DNA of 64,000 nucleotides from Mycobacterium sp. DL440 (lineage in GTDB: Bacteria; Actinomycetota; Actinomycetes; Mycobacteriales; Mycobacteriaceae). Under the pieces are notes generated by a model. It searched no databases, had not been told where the DNA came from, and saw only the letters and a list, made by a program, of their open reading frames with translations. Of this stretch, positions 45,323-54,536 are shown piece after piece (the stretch's first letter is position 1; the number at the start of each line of letters is the position of its first letter). The stretch lies in the NCBI RefSeq assembly GCF_011745145.1, contig NZ_CP050191.1:1-64000 (forward strand), read 5' to 3'. The position numbers and the translations under genes are program-made.

Positions 45323-46330
45323 ATGAGGACACCAGCGACTGTGGTGGCAGGCGTTGATTTCGGGGACGCGGCGTTCGCCGCCGACGTCCGGGACAGCGTC
45401 GCCAGGATCGAACAACTGATGTCTGACGAGCTGGGCAAAGCCGACGAGCTCATGGCCGAGGCGGTCCAGCACTTGTTCCAGGCCGGGGGCAAGCGGTTCC
45501 GCCCGCTGTTCACCGTGCTCTCGGCGTCCCTGGGGCCCCGGCCCGACGACCCTCAGGTCGCGATCGCCGGTGCGGTCATCGAGCTGGTGCACCTGGCCAC
45601 GCTGTATCACGACGACGTGATGGACGAGGCCCAGATGCGTCGCGGGGCGCCGAGCGCCAACGCCCGGTGGGGCAACAACATCGCGATCCTGGCCGGTGAC
45701 TACCTGTTCGCGACGGCCTCGCGGCTGGTTTCGCTGCTCGGGCCCGATGCGGTGCGTGTGATTGCTGACACATTCGCCCAACTGGTGACCGGCCAGATGC
45801 GCGAGACCCGCGGTGCGGCCGAGCATGTCGACTCCGTCGACCATTACCTCAAGGTGGTCTATGAGAAGACCGCCTGTCTGATCGCTGCCTCGGGACGGTT
45901 CGGCGCGACGTTCTCGGGTGCCGATGCCGACCAGATCGAGCGGCTGCACCGCCTGGGCGGGATCGTGGGCACCGCGTTCCAGATCTCCGACGACATCATC
46001 GACATCGACAGTGAGCCCGACGAATCGGGCAAGGTTCCGGGTACTGACCTGCGCGAAGGCGTGCATACCCTGCCGGTGCTGTATGCGTTGCGCGAGTCGG
46101 GGCCGGATTCCGACCGGTTGCGCGAGTTGCTGGACACGCCCGTCGAGCGTGACGAGGACGTGGCCGAGGCGTTGGCGCTGCTGCGGCGGTCGGCCGGCAT
46201 GGTCCGTGCCAAGGAGACCGTGGCCGAGTACGCGGCGCAGGCACGTGACGAGTTGGCCGGCCTTCCGGCCGGGCCCGGGCGTGACGCGCTGGCCACACTG
46301 GTGGACTACACGGTCAACCGTCACGGCTGA
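45323..46330 (+). CDS. grcC1: All-trans polyprenyl diphosphate synthase GrcC1
   Basis: A 335-residue long-chain prenyl synthase. The first Asp-rich motif is 'LYHDDVMDE' (Asp97, 98, 101) and the second 'SDDIIDID'; 'GGKRFRP' (55-61) binds isopentenyl diphosphate. It corresponds to Rv0562 of M. tuberculosis. The likely role is making the isoprenoid side chain for menaquinone, fitting its neighbours menJ and, ancestrally, menG. ATG 45323 is used. htpX follows 77 bases later. Confidence 0.9.
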   Translation: MRTPATVVAGVDFGDAAFAADVRDSVARIEQLMSDELGKADELMAEAVQHLFQAGGKRFRPLFTVLSASLGPRPDDPQVAIAGAVIELVHLATLYHDDVMDEAQMRRGAPSANARWGNNIAILAGDYLFATASRLVSLLGPDAVRVIADTFAQLVTGQMRETRGAAEHVDSVDHYLKVVYEKTACLIAASGRFGATFSGADADQIERLHRLGGIVGTAFQISDDIIDIDSEPDESGKVPGTDLREGVHTLPVLYALRESGPDSDRLRELLDTPVERDEDVAEALALLRRSAGMVRAKETVAEYAAQARDELAGLPAGPGRDALATLVDYTVNRHG

Positions 46331-46334
46331 TTCC

Positions 46335-46360
46335 GGAACCACGGACGGTAACTGAGCGTT
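46335..46360 (+). promoter_or_regulatory. Candidate SigE/SigH-type stress promoter for htpX
   Basis: GGAAC (46335-46339) and CGTT (46357-46360) with a 17-base spacer fit the mycobacterial SigE/SigH pattern (GGAAY, 16-18 bases, CGTT). The expected start point lies about 40 bases before the htpX ATG. Control of htpX by these envelope- and heat-stress sigma factors would fit its quality-control role. Confidence 0.55.
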
Positions 46361-46395
46361 TAATCAGCGATGGTTGCCGAGTAGTTGCCCGTTAG

Positions 46396-47283
<888 letters not shown>

Positions 47284-47298
47284 GTTTCCTTTTGCACC

Positions 47299-47359
47299 GC
47301 GAGCGTGCATGTCTGCTGCCCGACACGCCGCACCACGGCAGCATTTTGCGCACGCTCGC
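47299..47359. repeat. Nested inverted repeat downstream of htpX, likely terminator
   Basis: Outer arms GCGAGCGTGC (47299-47308) and GCACGCTCGC (47350-47359) enclose an inner TGCTGCC/GGCAGCA pair. The outer arm sequence recurs in the hairpin after the second htpX gene, so this may be a small repeat family used as terminators. Confidence 0.55.
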
Positions 47360-47465
47360 ACAATCGTCAACGTGCACACAGTGCGATTAGCGTCGAATCC
47401 ACACCCCCTGCGCGTACCGACGACGTTTAATTGACGTACGCGGTCGGCATGCGGGAGGAAATTCG

Positions 47466-48371
47466 ATGACTTGGCACCCCACCGGCAATACCGTCAAGAC
47501 ATTCATCCTGCTGATCAGCATGTCGGCGCTGATCGTCTTCATCGGCGGTCTGTTCACCAATGCCACTGGTTCGCGTATCTACCTGTGGATCTCGGTGTTG
47601 ATGGCAGTCGGCATGAACGTCTACACGTACTTCAACAGCGACAAGCTCGCACTCAAGGCCATGCACGCGCAGCCCGTCACCGAGCAGCAGGCGCCGGAGA
47701 TCTACAAGATCGTGCGCGAATTGGCGACCACCGCTGATCAGCCGATGCCGCGGCTGTACATCGCCAACACGGCCAATCCGAATGCATTTGCCACCGGGCG
47801 CAATCCCCGCAACGCCGCGGTCTGTTGCACCACCGGCATCTTGCAGATTCTCGACGAGCGCGAACTGCGAGCAGTGTTGGGCCATGAGCTTTCGCATGTC
47901 TACAACCGCGACATCCTGATCTCGTGTGTGGCCGGCGCGCTGGCTTCGGTGATCACCGGACTGGCGCACATGGCGATGTTCGCCGGTATGTCCGGTGGTG
48001 GCCGACAAGGCGGCGGCGTGAATCCTATTGCTCTGTTGTTGGTTTCGTTGTTGGGACCGATCGCGGCAACGGTGGTGCGGATGGCGGTTTCGCGCTCGCG
48101 GGAATACCAGGCCGATCAGTCCGGTGCCGAGTTGTCGGGTGATCCACTGGCTTTGGCATCGGCATTGCGCAAGATCTCCGGTGGGGTGGAGGCGGCGCCG
48201 CTTCCTCCGCAGCCGCAGTTGGCCGATCAAGCGCATCTGATGATCGCCAGCCCCTTCCGCTCTGGCGAGCGCATCGGCAAGCTCTTCTCGACGCATCCAC
48301 CGATCGCCGATCGGATCCGCCGGCTTGAGGACATGGCGGGTCGAGACGGATCACGCCCCGGCTACTTCTGA
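47466..48371 (+). CDS. Membrane zinc protease HtpX, second copy
   Basis: The 301-residue protein is very similar to the first HtpX throughout. The main differences are a five-residue insertion before the second membrane segment ('[11 protein letters not shown]') and a slightly longer glycine-rich loop ('[14 protein letters not shown]'). The zinc site is intact ('[11 protein letters not shown]', His140, Glu141, His144; '[11 protein letters not shown]'). A strong ribosome site (GGGAGGAAA) precedes ATG 47466. Its upstream region shares CGTTTAAT with the first copy but not the GGAAC box, so the two copies may respond to different signals. The arrangement is a tandem duplication. Confidence 0.9.
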   Translation: MTWHPTGNTVKTFILLISMSALIVFIGGLFTNATGSRIYLWISVLMAVGMNVYTYFNSDKLALKAMHAQPVTEQQAPEIYKIVRELATTADQPMPRLYIANTANPNAFATGRNPRNAAVCCTTGILQILDERELRAVLGHELSHVYNRDILISCVAGALASVITGLAHMAMFAGMSGGGRQGGGVNPIALLLVSLLGPIAATVVRMAVSRSREYQADQSGAELSGDPLALASALRKISGGVEAAPLPPQPQLADQAHLMIASPFRSGERIGKLFSTHPPIADRIRRLEDMAGRDGSRPGYF

Positions 48372-48481
48372 TCTCCAGCAAGGGCGACTGGCCAGTTATG
48401 GCACGCGTCTTCGTGGTCTGCGTGTCGGGGTGCGTCGAGCAAGCACTTCCCGCTCGACTGACGCCCCGAGGACTGACGAGA

Positions 48482-48549
48482 CACCGCGAGCGTGCGTGAA
48501 CAGTTGCCGAAACATGGTGTGTCGGCGACAGACACGCACGCTCGCGGTG
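48482..48549. terminator. 17-bp perfect inverted repeat, bidirectional terminator
   Basis: CACCGCGAGCGTGCGTG (48482-48498) pairs perfectly with 48533-48549 around a 34-base loop. It lies between the second htpX gene (ends 48371) and the convergent SulP-carbonic anhydrase gene (ends 48572). The GCGAGCGTGC core is the same as in the repeat at 47299. Confidence 0.7.
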
Positions 48550-48571
48550 CAAGCCGTGCAGTGGGGAGAAC

Positions 48572-50737
48572 CTACGCGGCGCCGGCGAGGGTCTCGATGT
48601 GGGTGGGGGTCACCCGCAGCACGTCGGCGCTGGCGATGTCGTAGAACAGGCCGATCACGTTGACCCGGCGGGCCAGGGGGTGCGCTTGCAGCGTCTGAAC
48701 CTGCACCGCGATGTTCACCATCGACAGCTGATCGACCATCCCGAAACCGGCATCGGCTGCCGACTGAGCCACCGGGTGGCGGCCCTCGTCGAACGCTGCG
48801 ACAGACGGATCGCCATGGGCCAGCCAGGATTCCAGGTGCTTGTCGCCCGCGTCGGTCTTGCCCAGCATCGCGGTCATCGCGCCGCAGCTCGAGTGCCCGC
48901 ACACCACGATCGAGGAGACGTTGAGCTTGTCCACTGCGAACGCGATGGCGGCTTCGATCGACGCGTCGGCCTGGCCCGCCGGGATCATGTTGCCGACGTT
49001 GCGCACGGTGAACAGATCGCCCGGACCGCTGCTGGTGATGACGTTGGGCACGACCCGCGAATCGGCACAGGTGAGGAACAGCGTCTCGGGCCGCTGGGCG
49101 TGCGCCAGCTCCTGCATGTGCGGGCGCAGCACCGGGGCGGTGCGACGGTGGTAGGCGGCCAGGCCGTGCAGCACCGACGACGTCTCCTCGCGCTGCCAGG
49201 AGCTCCACGGCACCACGCCGGAGCGCTTGTCGAACGGTGTGAAGCCACGCATCGGCGGGCCGGTGACGGCGCTGCCCATCTCGACCGAACCCAGGTCGTG
49301 GATGTCGACCGTGCCACCGGTGGCCACGTGCTGGCGCTGCCACTCTTCGATCGTTTCGTGGGCCGCGTGGTCGATGAAGTCGACCGACAGCTCGATGGCC
49401 ACCGACGTGCCCGTGGGGACCTCCGCCAATGCGCTGGTGAGCCTGGGCAGGGACAGGAACGTGCAGGAGCCCTCGATGGCGACGCGCCAGGTGTCGGTAC
49501 CGGTGGGCTCGGCGACGATGTTGGTGCGGACCACCCGCCACACGGTCAGGGCAATGGCGAGCGCGAGTCCGATCAGCACGCCTTCGAGCAGGTTGAGGAA
49601 CACCACGCCGGCCACCGTTACCACATACACCGCGAGATCGCCTGTACGCCTGGCAGTTTCGATGTGAGCACGCTTGACCAGCTGGCAGCCGATGACGATC
49701 AGCAGGCCGGCCAGGGCGGCGGTCGGGATCATCTGGGCCAGGCCGGCGAACGGCACCGCGAACGCCAGGATCCAGACGCCGTGCAGGATCGCTGCCGCCC
49801 GGGTGCGAGCTCCGGCGGCAACGTTGGTGGAGCTGCGCACGATCACACCGGTGACGGGCAGCCCGCCGACGGCGCCGGAGGCGATGTTGGCCGCGCCCTG
49901 GCCGATCATCTCGCGGTCGAAGTTGGTGCGCGGGCCGGTGTGCAGGCGGTCCACCGACACCGCCGACAGCAGGCTCTCGACGCTGGCGATCAGCGCGACG
50001 GTGAGCACTCCGGCAGCGAAGGCGCCCCAGTTGCCTTCGGGCAGGCCGGGCAGGGCCAGCGCGTCCAGCAGGGAGCCGTTGATCTGGATGCGGGTGACGT
50101 CACCGAACGCCGGCAGCAACGACAGCGCGGTGACGCCGACGATGGCCACCAGCGGGCCGGGCACCTTCTTGACGGCAGTGGGCACCCAGCGCCAGCCGAC
50201 CAGGATCGCGATCACCAGCGCGCCCAGGACGACACCGTGGCCGTGAGCGTTGATCAGCTGACCTGGCAGTTCGGCGACGTTCGCCCAGGCCGAGCTGTTG
50301 GAACTGCCGCCGAGCAGCACGTGGATCTGCTGCAGCGCGATGGTGATGCCGATGCCGGCCAGCATCGCGTGCACGACGACGGGGGAGATGGCCAGTGCGG
50401 CGCGTGCCACCCGGCTCAGTCCGAACAGCACCTGCAGCACGCCGGCGCACACGGTGATGGCGCAGGTGACTGCCCAACCGAACTGCGAGATCAGGCCGGC
50501 GACCACCACGGTCAGCCCGGCCGCGGGACCGCTGACCTGCAGCGGCGATCCGCCCAGGGCGCCGGCGAGGATGCCGCCGACGATGGCGGCGATGATGCCG
50601 GCGAGGACGGGAGCGCCCGACGCCACTGCGATACCCAGCGACAACGGCAGGGCGACCAGGAATACGACCAGAGACGCCGGCAGGTCGTATCGCAGCACGG
50701 ACCGGGCCCGTCCTACGAAATCAGTGGTTTGCTGCAT
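48572..50737 (-). CDS. SulP-type anion transporter fused to beta-carbonic anhydrase
   Basis: A 721-residue fusion. Residues about 20-410 form a SulP/SLC26 transporter with ten or more membrane segments ('LPLSLGIAVASGAPVLAGI', 'GGSPLQVSGPAAGLTVVVAG') and a short STAS-like region around 430-500. Residues about 515-721 form a beta-carbonic anhydrase with zinc ligands in 'LTCADSRVVP' (Cys, Asp/Arg dyad) and 'CGHSSCGAM' (His, Cys). The combination would move bicarbonate across the inner membrane and convert it to CO2 or back on the cytosolic side; Rv3273 of M. tuberculosis has the same fusion. ATG 50735-50737 has GGAGG six bases upstream. It is divergent from the two-component genes. Confidence 0.92.
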   Translation of the reverse strand: MQQTTDFVGRARSVLRYDLPASLVVFLVALPLSLGIAVASGAPVLAGIIAAIVGGILAGALGGSPLQVSGPAAGLTVVVAGLISQFGWAVTCAITVCAGVLQVLFGLSRVARAALAISPVVVHAMLAGIGITIALQQIHVLLGGSSNSSAWANVAELPGQLINAHGHGVVLGALVIAILVGWRWVPTAVKKVPGPLVAIVGVTALSLLPAFGDVTRIQINGSLLDALALPGLPEGNWGAFAAGVLTVALIASVESLLSAVSVDRLHTGPRTNFDREMIGQGAANIASGAVGGLPVTGVIVRSSTNVAAGARTRAAAILHGVWILAFAVPFAGLAQMIPTAALAGLLIVIGCQLVKRAHIETARRTGDLAVYVVTVAGVVFLNLLEGVLIGLALAIALTVWRVVRTNIVAEPTGTDTWRVAIEGSCTFLSLPRLTSALAEVPTGTSVAIELSVDFIDHAAHETIEEWQRQHVATGGTVDIHDLGSVEMGSAVTGPPMRGFTPFDKRSGVVPWSSWQREETSSVLHGLAAYHRRTAPVLRPHMQELAHAQRPETLFLTCADSRVVPNVITSSGPGDLFTVRNVGNMIPAGQADASIEAAIAFAVDKLNVSSIVVCGHSSCGAMTAMLGKTDAGDKHLESWLAHGDPSVAAFDEGRHPVAQSAADAGFGMVDQLSMVNIAVQVQTLQAHPLARRVNVIGLFYDIASADVLRVTPTHIETLAGAA

Positions 50738-50897
50738 GCAACGCCTCCGTCTGGAGTTGGTGATGCGCGGGCTCGCCTCATCGCGGGCCCGCGCACAAGT
50801 ATTGACGCCGTTGTCGGTGAACAACTTCGAAAGGTGTTGGAGCGCAGTGCGACACGGGCCACTTTCTGGACCCGTCGAAGCTCGGCAACACCCAATT

Positions 50898-50926
50898 GCT
50901 ATGAGCGAGAGTATTTATCGCTGTGA
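50898..50926 (-). promoter_or_regulatory. PhoP-like direct repeats on the SulP-carbonic anhydrase side
   Basis: On the minus strand, TCACAGC (50926-50920) and TCATAGC (50904-50898) are direct repeats with starts 22 bases apart, two helical turns. TCACAGC is the exact consensus half-site of mycobacterial PhoP. The pair lies about 160-190 bases upstream of the SulP-carbonic anhydrase start. Confidence 0.45.
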
Positions 50927-51127
50927 GCTGGTGCAAGGAAGTTTGGGCCATGCATAGAGAACCCAAATGTTTCGGGAAAGTATCTCACTGTGAATTTGCC
51001 TGGTGCGCACGGCTAATCGCCTGGAATGGGAATCGGGGCGGCGCCAAGTGTTCACCAATTCGTTGGAAACTGTATGTATCGCAAGTTGTTTGAGTCAGGT
51101 CACCACAGGTCGCCAAGGTGACGAGCG

Positions 51128-51145
51128 TCATAGAAGTCTCATAGA
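51128..51145 (+). promoter_or_regulatory. PhoP-like direct repeat upstream of the response regulator gene
   Basis: TCATAGA (51128-51134) and TCATAGA (51139-51145) are identical seven-base direct repeats with a four-base spacer, the exact geometry of a PhoP box (TCACAGC-N4-TCACAGC). They lie about 70 bases before the regulator's ATG, fit for autoregulation. A related CTTAGAAG follows at 51157. Confidence 0.55.
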
Positions 51146-51213
51146 AGCGGTATTCCCTTAGAAGTCCATATGAACTCCGTGACAACCGTCTGTGTACTCC
51201 GCACAATGGAAAT

Positions 51214-51987
51214 ATGACGACGATGTCCGTTTCACCTCGTGCCCAGCAACCGCGGCAGGCCATCCTCGGACAGTTGCCGAAGATTCATCGCGCCGATGGG
51301 TCTGCGATTCGCGTACTGCTGGTCGACGACGAGCCGGCGCTGACCAACCTCGTCAAGATGGCCCTGCACTACGAGGGCTGGGAGGTCGATGTGGCGCACA
51401 ACGGCCATGACGCGGTCACGAAGTTCGACGAGATCGAACCCGATGTCGTCGTGCTCGACATCATGCTGCCCGACATCGATGGCCTGCAGATTCTGCAGCG
51501 GGTCCGCGAGGCCGACGGCTATACGCCCACGCTGTTCCTCACGGCCAGGGATTCGGTACTGGACCGGGTGTCCGGCTTGACCGCCGGCGCCGACGACTAC
51601 ATGACCAAACCGTTCAGCCTCGAGGAACTGGTCGCCCGGTTGCGCGGGCTGCTGCGCCGGTCCAGCCACACCACGCCGCCGGCCGACGAGACTCTCAAGG
51701 TCGGGGACATGGTGCTCGACGGAGCCAGCCGCGAGGTCACCCGCGGCGGCGAGCCGATCAATCTGACCGTGACCGAGTTCGAGCTGCTGCGCTACCTGAT
51801 GCGCAACCCGCGCCGGGCTCTGAGTCGCGCCGAGATTCTCGACCGGGTATGGAACTACGGGTTCGGCGGGAAGTCCAGCATCGTCGACCTCTACATCTCC
51901 TACCTGCGCAAGAAGGTTGACACCGACCGCGAGCCGATGATCCACACCGTGCGCGGGGTGGGTTACATGCTGCGGCCGGCGTCGTGA
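51214..51987 (+). CDS. PhoP-like OmpR-family response regulator
   Basis: A 257-residue regulator with an N-terminal extension of about 30 residues, a receiver domain ('VLLVDDEPALTNLV', phospho-acceptor Asp82 in 'VVVLDIMLPDIDG', Lys in 'DDYMTKPFSLEEL') and a C-terminal winged helix ('LTVTEFELLRYLMRNPRRAL', 'VWNYGFGGKSSIVDLYISYL'). It is closely related to PhoP of M. tuberculosis in both domains but is not the orthologue by its N-terminus. The sensor kinase gene follows after seven bases. PhoP-type repeats upstream of its own start and near the SulP-carbonic anhydrase gene suggest its targets. Confidence 0.9.
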   Translation: MTTMSVSPRAQQPRQAILGQLPKIHRADGSAIRVLLVDDEPALTNLVKMALHYEGWEVDVAHNGHDAVTKFDEIEPDVVVLDIMLPDIDGLQILQRVREADGYTPTLFLTARDSVLDRVSGLTAGADDYMTKPFSLEELVARLRGLLRRSSHTTPPADETLKVGDMVLDGASREVTRGGEPINLTVTEFELLRYLMRNPRRALSRAEILDRVWNYGFGGKSSIVDLYISYLRKKVDTDREPMIHTVRGVGYMLRPAS

Positions 51988-51994
51988 CTCGCTG

Positions 51995-53503
51995 ATGCCG
52001 CCCAGGCGTTGGGGGCCGCGCTCGCTGCGCCGGCAATTGGTGCTAGGTGTCAGTGCGCTCGTCACGGTGGTGCTGTTCGCGGTCGGTGCGTTGTCGGTGT
52101 ACAGCCTGCACACGTATGTGACGACGATGAGCGACACCGAGGTGTCGCGGTCGTTGGCGGCGTTCAGCCATTCCCTTGAGAAGTGGCGGGAGAGTCGGAA
52201 CGACCACGACTTGGCGTCAGACACCGATGCGCTGACGGCGTTCGTCGGGCAGGCTCCGGGCAATCTGATCGCGGTGCTGCACGACGGCGAGGTGGTCCAG
52301 TCAGCGGTGTTCTCCGACGGTGAGCCGCACCCGGCGCCGGCGACGGTGACCCGCGCACTCGACCAGTACGCCTGGACCGACGAGCATCCCCGCACGGTGA
52401 AGCTTCCGGTGCTGGGCTCCTATCGATTGGCCAGTCAGCCCGCGGGCAACGGTGACGTGCTGGTCTCGGGGGTGTCGCTGGACAGCGCGAACTTGGTGAT
52501 CGCCCGCAAGACGGTGACCGTCGGGGTGATGATCGTCATCGCCCTGATCGTCACCGCATTGGGCACGGTGGCGGTGGTGCGCTACGCGCTGCGGCCGTTG
52601 AGCCGGGTGGCGGCCACCGCGGCCAAGGTGGCCAAGTTGCCATTGGACGGTGGCGATCACCGCATCACGACCCGGGTGCGGGACAAGGACACTGATCCGG
52701 ACACCGAGGTCGGCCTGGTGGGGGAGACCCTCAACCAGCTGCTGGCCAACGTCGACAGCGCGCTGGCCGCGCTGGCCGACTCCGACCGGCGCACCCGACA
52801 GTTCCTCACCGATGCCAGCCATGAGCTGCGCACTCCGCTGGCAGCGATCCAGGGGTATGCCGAGCTCACCCGGCAGGACAGCGCGAACCTTCCGCCGACC
52901 ACCGAATACGCGTTGGCCCGCATCGAGGCCGAGGCGCGGCGGATGACCGGGCTGGTCAGCGACCTGCTGCTGTTGTCGCGGTTGAGCGAGGGGCAGGAAC
53001 TGGAGACCGACGACATCGACCTGAGCGATCTGGCGGTGGATGCGATCAATGATGTGGCGGTGGGCGCGCCCGAACATCACTGGGTGGCCGAGCTGCCCGA
53101 CGATCCGCTGTGGGTACGCGGGGACCTGGCCCGGCTGCACCAGATGGTCAGCAATCTGTTGACGAATGCCCGGATACACACGCCGCCCGGCGTGACCGTC
53201 ACAATTGCATTGACCGAGGTCGGTGAATTCGCCGAATTGACGGTGGCCGATGACGGTCCGGGAATTGATGCCGAATTGTTGCCGAATCTTTTTGGCAGAT
53301 TCGTCAGGGCCGATAAATCGCGGTCGCGGGAATTGGGTAGTACCGGGTTGGGGCTGGCTATCGTGGCCTCGATCGTCGAGGCGCACCACGGAACCGTCGC
53401 AGTCGCTTCAAGGCCTGGTCGTACGGTGTTTACCGTGCGGATCCCGCTCGCCGGTGAGGTCGCCCCGGAGACGGTTGCCGCGCATGCAAAAAATATGAAT
53501 TAG
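51995..53503 (+). CDS. Sensor histidine kinase partner of the PhoP-like regulator
   Basis: A 502-residue membrane kinase: first membrane segment about residues 14-36, extracytoplasmic sensor domain about 40-170 with no recognised ligand motif, second segment about 173-196, HAMP linker, phospho-acceptor His276 in 'DASHELRTPLAAIQG', then ATPase boxes ('NLLTNARIHTPPG', 'ADDGPGID', 'GSTGLGLAIV'). It follows the regulator gene by seven bases and forms a typical two-component pair. The signal is unknown; the adjacent bicarbonate/CO2 gene makes pH or CO2 worth testing. Confidence 0.92.
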   Translation: MPPRRWGPRSLRRQLVLGVSALVTVVLFAVGALSVYSLHTYVTTMSDTEVSRSLAAFSHSLEKWRESRNDHDLASDTDALTAFVGQAPGNLIAVLHDGEVVQSAVFSDGEPHPAPATVTRALDQYAWTDEHPRTVKLPVLGSYRLASQPAGNGDVLVSGVSLDSANLVIARKTVTVGVMIVIALIVTALGTVAVVRYALRPLSRVAATAAKVAKLPLDGGDHRITTRVRDKDTDPDTEVGLVGETLNQLLANVDSALAALADSDRRTRQFLTDASHELRTPLAAIQGYAELTRQDSANLPPTTEYALARIEAEARRMTGLVSDLLLLSRLSEGQELETDDIDLSDLAVDAINDVAVGAPEHHWVAELPDDPLWVRGDLARLHQMVSNLLTNARIHTPPGVTVTIALTEVGEFAELTVADDGPGIDAELLPNLFGRFVRADKSRSRELGSTGLGLAIVASIVEAHHGTVAVASRPGRTVFTVRIPLAGEVAPETVAAHAKNMN

Positions 53504-53631
53504 GCCTGAACATTCTTTGACCGCCGGGCCGTATGCACTAATTCGTATGTGTTCAACATGAGTTGATGGACCCTGGCTGAATCGCTCCTTAGGCTGGAAC
53601 TACCTCAGCAAGAGAAAGGCCAGGTAATTCA

Positions 53632-53952
53632 ATGATGAACATCTGGAAAAATGTTGCCGTCGCTTCCATGGCGACCGGGATGGCGGTGGGCGCGTTGGCG
53701 CTGGCCGGTCCTGCCGCCGCGGCACCGAGCGGCACGGGGTCGGCGCAGCAGACGATCAAGCAATTGGAGGACGAGGGCTACCGCGTCATCCTGTCGCGGG
53801 TCGGCAGCGGTTCGATCAACGACTGCAACGTCAAGGCGGTCCGTCCCGGCCGCGACATCACCGAGCTCAAGGCCGCGCCCCGGGGCAACACCGAGGAGCG
53901 GGTCCGCTACACCACGGTCTACGTCGACCTGGCCTGCGGCTCGGGTAAGTAG
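53632..53952 (+). CDS. Small secreted protein, 106 residues
   Basis: A signal peptide (hydrophobic residues about 8-30, likely cleavage after 'PAAAA') precedes a mature domain of about 75 residues with two cysteines ('INDCNVKAVR', 'VDLACGSGK') that could form a disulfide. The layout resembles small exported mycobacterial proteins of unknown function. The start is ATG 53632, or ATG 53635 just after; AGAAAGG lies upstream. It follows the two-component operon by 128 bases and could be one of its targets, which is not tested. Confidence 0.7.
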   Translation: MMNIWKNVAVASMATGMAVGALALAGPAAAAPSGTGSAQQTIKQLEDEGYRVILSRVGSGSINDCNVKAVRPGRDITELKAAPRGNTEERVRYTTVYVDLACGSGK

Positions 53953-54004
53953 CGCAGCCCCCGGAGCGGTGGACCGCGCTATCGCCCCGGGTTAGGGTGG
54001 CGGC

Positions 54005-54523
54005 GTGCTGAGCAGAGTGGTGATAGGCCTGGTGAGCGCCGCGGGGGCGGCAGTGATGAGCGTGCCCGGAGCGGCGGCAGCCGACCCGGAACAACCGGCT
54101 CCGGCGGTCCCCAACGTCAACGCGTACGCGCCGGTCAAGACCTCCGAATACGCGGTGATGGACAAGACCTGGTACGCGTTCAGCATCTCCGACGGCATCA
54201 CCTGCGTGATTCAGCGCAACGGTAGCTACGGCTGCAGCGGACCGATCCCGGCCGCGCCCAACGGAGCCAATCTGGTCAGCGGCGGGCCGGGAGTGCCTGG
54301 ATTCGCCAGTTCGCCGGCCCCGGTGTTCGCCGTCGTCGAGAATCCCAAGCCATTGCCCCCGAACTCGCGTATCAGCTATCAGACCGTGAGCTGCGGTACC
54401 GACGGTGTCACGACGTCGTGCATCGACGGGCGCAATCAGGCCGGCTTCGTGATCAGCCCGTCGGGCAGCTTCGTCATCGGCGAGCAGGAGTCGGACTTCA
54501 AGCCCACCTTCCAGATCGGCTGA
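54005..54523 (+). CDS. Secreted protein of unknown function, 172 residues
   Basis: An exported protein with a signal peptide (hydrophobic residues 2-25, cleavage near 'GAAAAD'), a Pro-rich linker and a mature domain containing four cysteines ('GITCVIQRNGSYGCSG', 'TVSCGTDG', 'TTSCIDGRNQ') in a pattern suited to two disulfides. I recognise it as one of the small conserved exported mycobacterial proteins but cannot name a function. GTG 54005 is the start. It lies 52 bases after another small secreted protein and converges on the permease gene. Confidence 0.7.
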   Translation: MLSRVVIGLVSAAGAAVMSVPGAAAADPEQPAPAVPNVNAYAPVKTSEYAVMDKTWYAFSISDGITCVIQRNGSYGCSGPIPAAPNGANLVSGGPGVPGFASSPAPVFAVVENPKPLPPNSRISYQTVSCGTDGVTTSCIDGRNQAGFVISPSGSFVIGEQESDFKPTFQIG

Positions 54524-54536
54524 GATCGGCTGTCCC

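Larger units (their letters stand above)
50738..51213. other. 476-base divergent regulatory region with PhoP-type repeats
   Basis: No gene was found. The region separates the SulP-carbonic anhydrase gene (minus) from the response regulator gene (plus) and holds two sets of seven-base repeats like the mycobacterial PhoP box (see 50898-50926 and 51128-51145). Confidence 0.5.

Noticed and set aside
48599..50926. Open frame of 775 codons antisense to the SulP-carbonic anhydrase gene
   Set aside because: The minus strand encodes a complete two-domain enzyme with intact motifs; the antisense translation has no recognisable domain.
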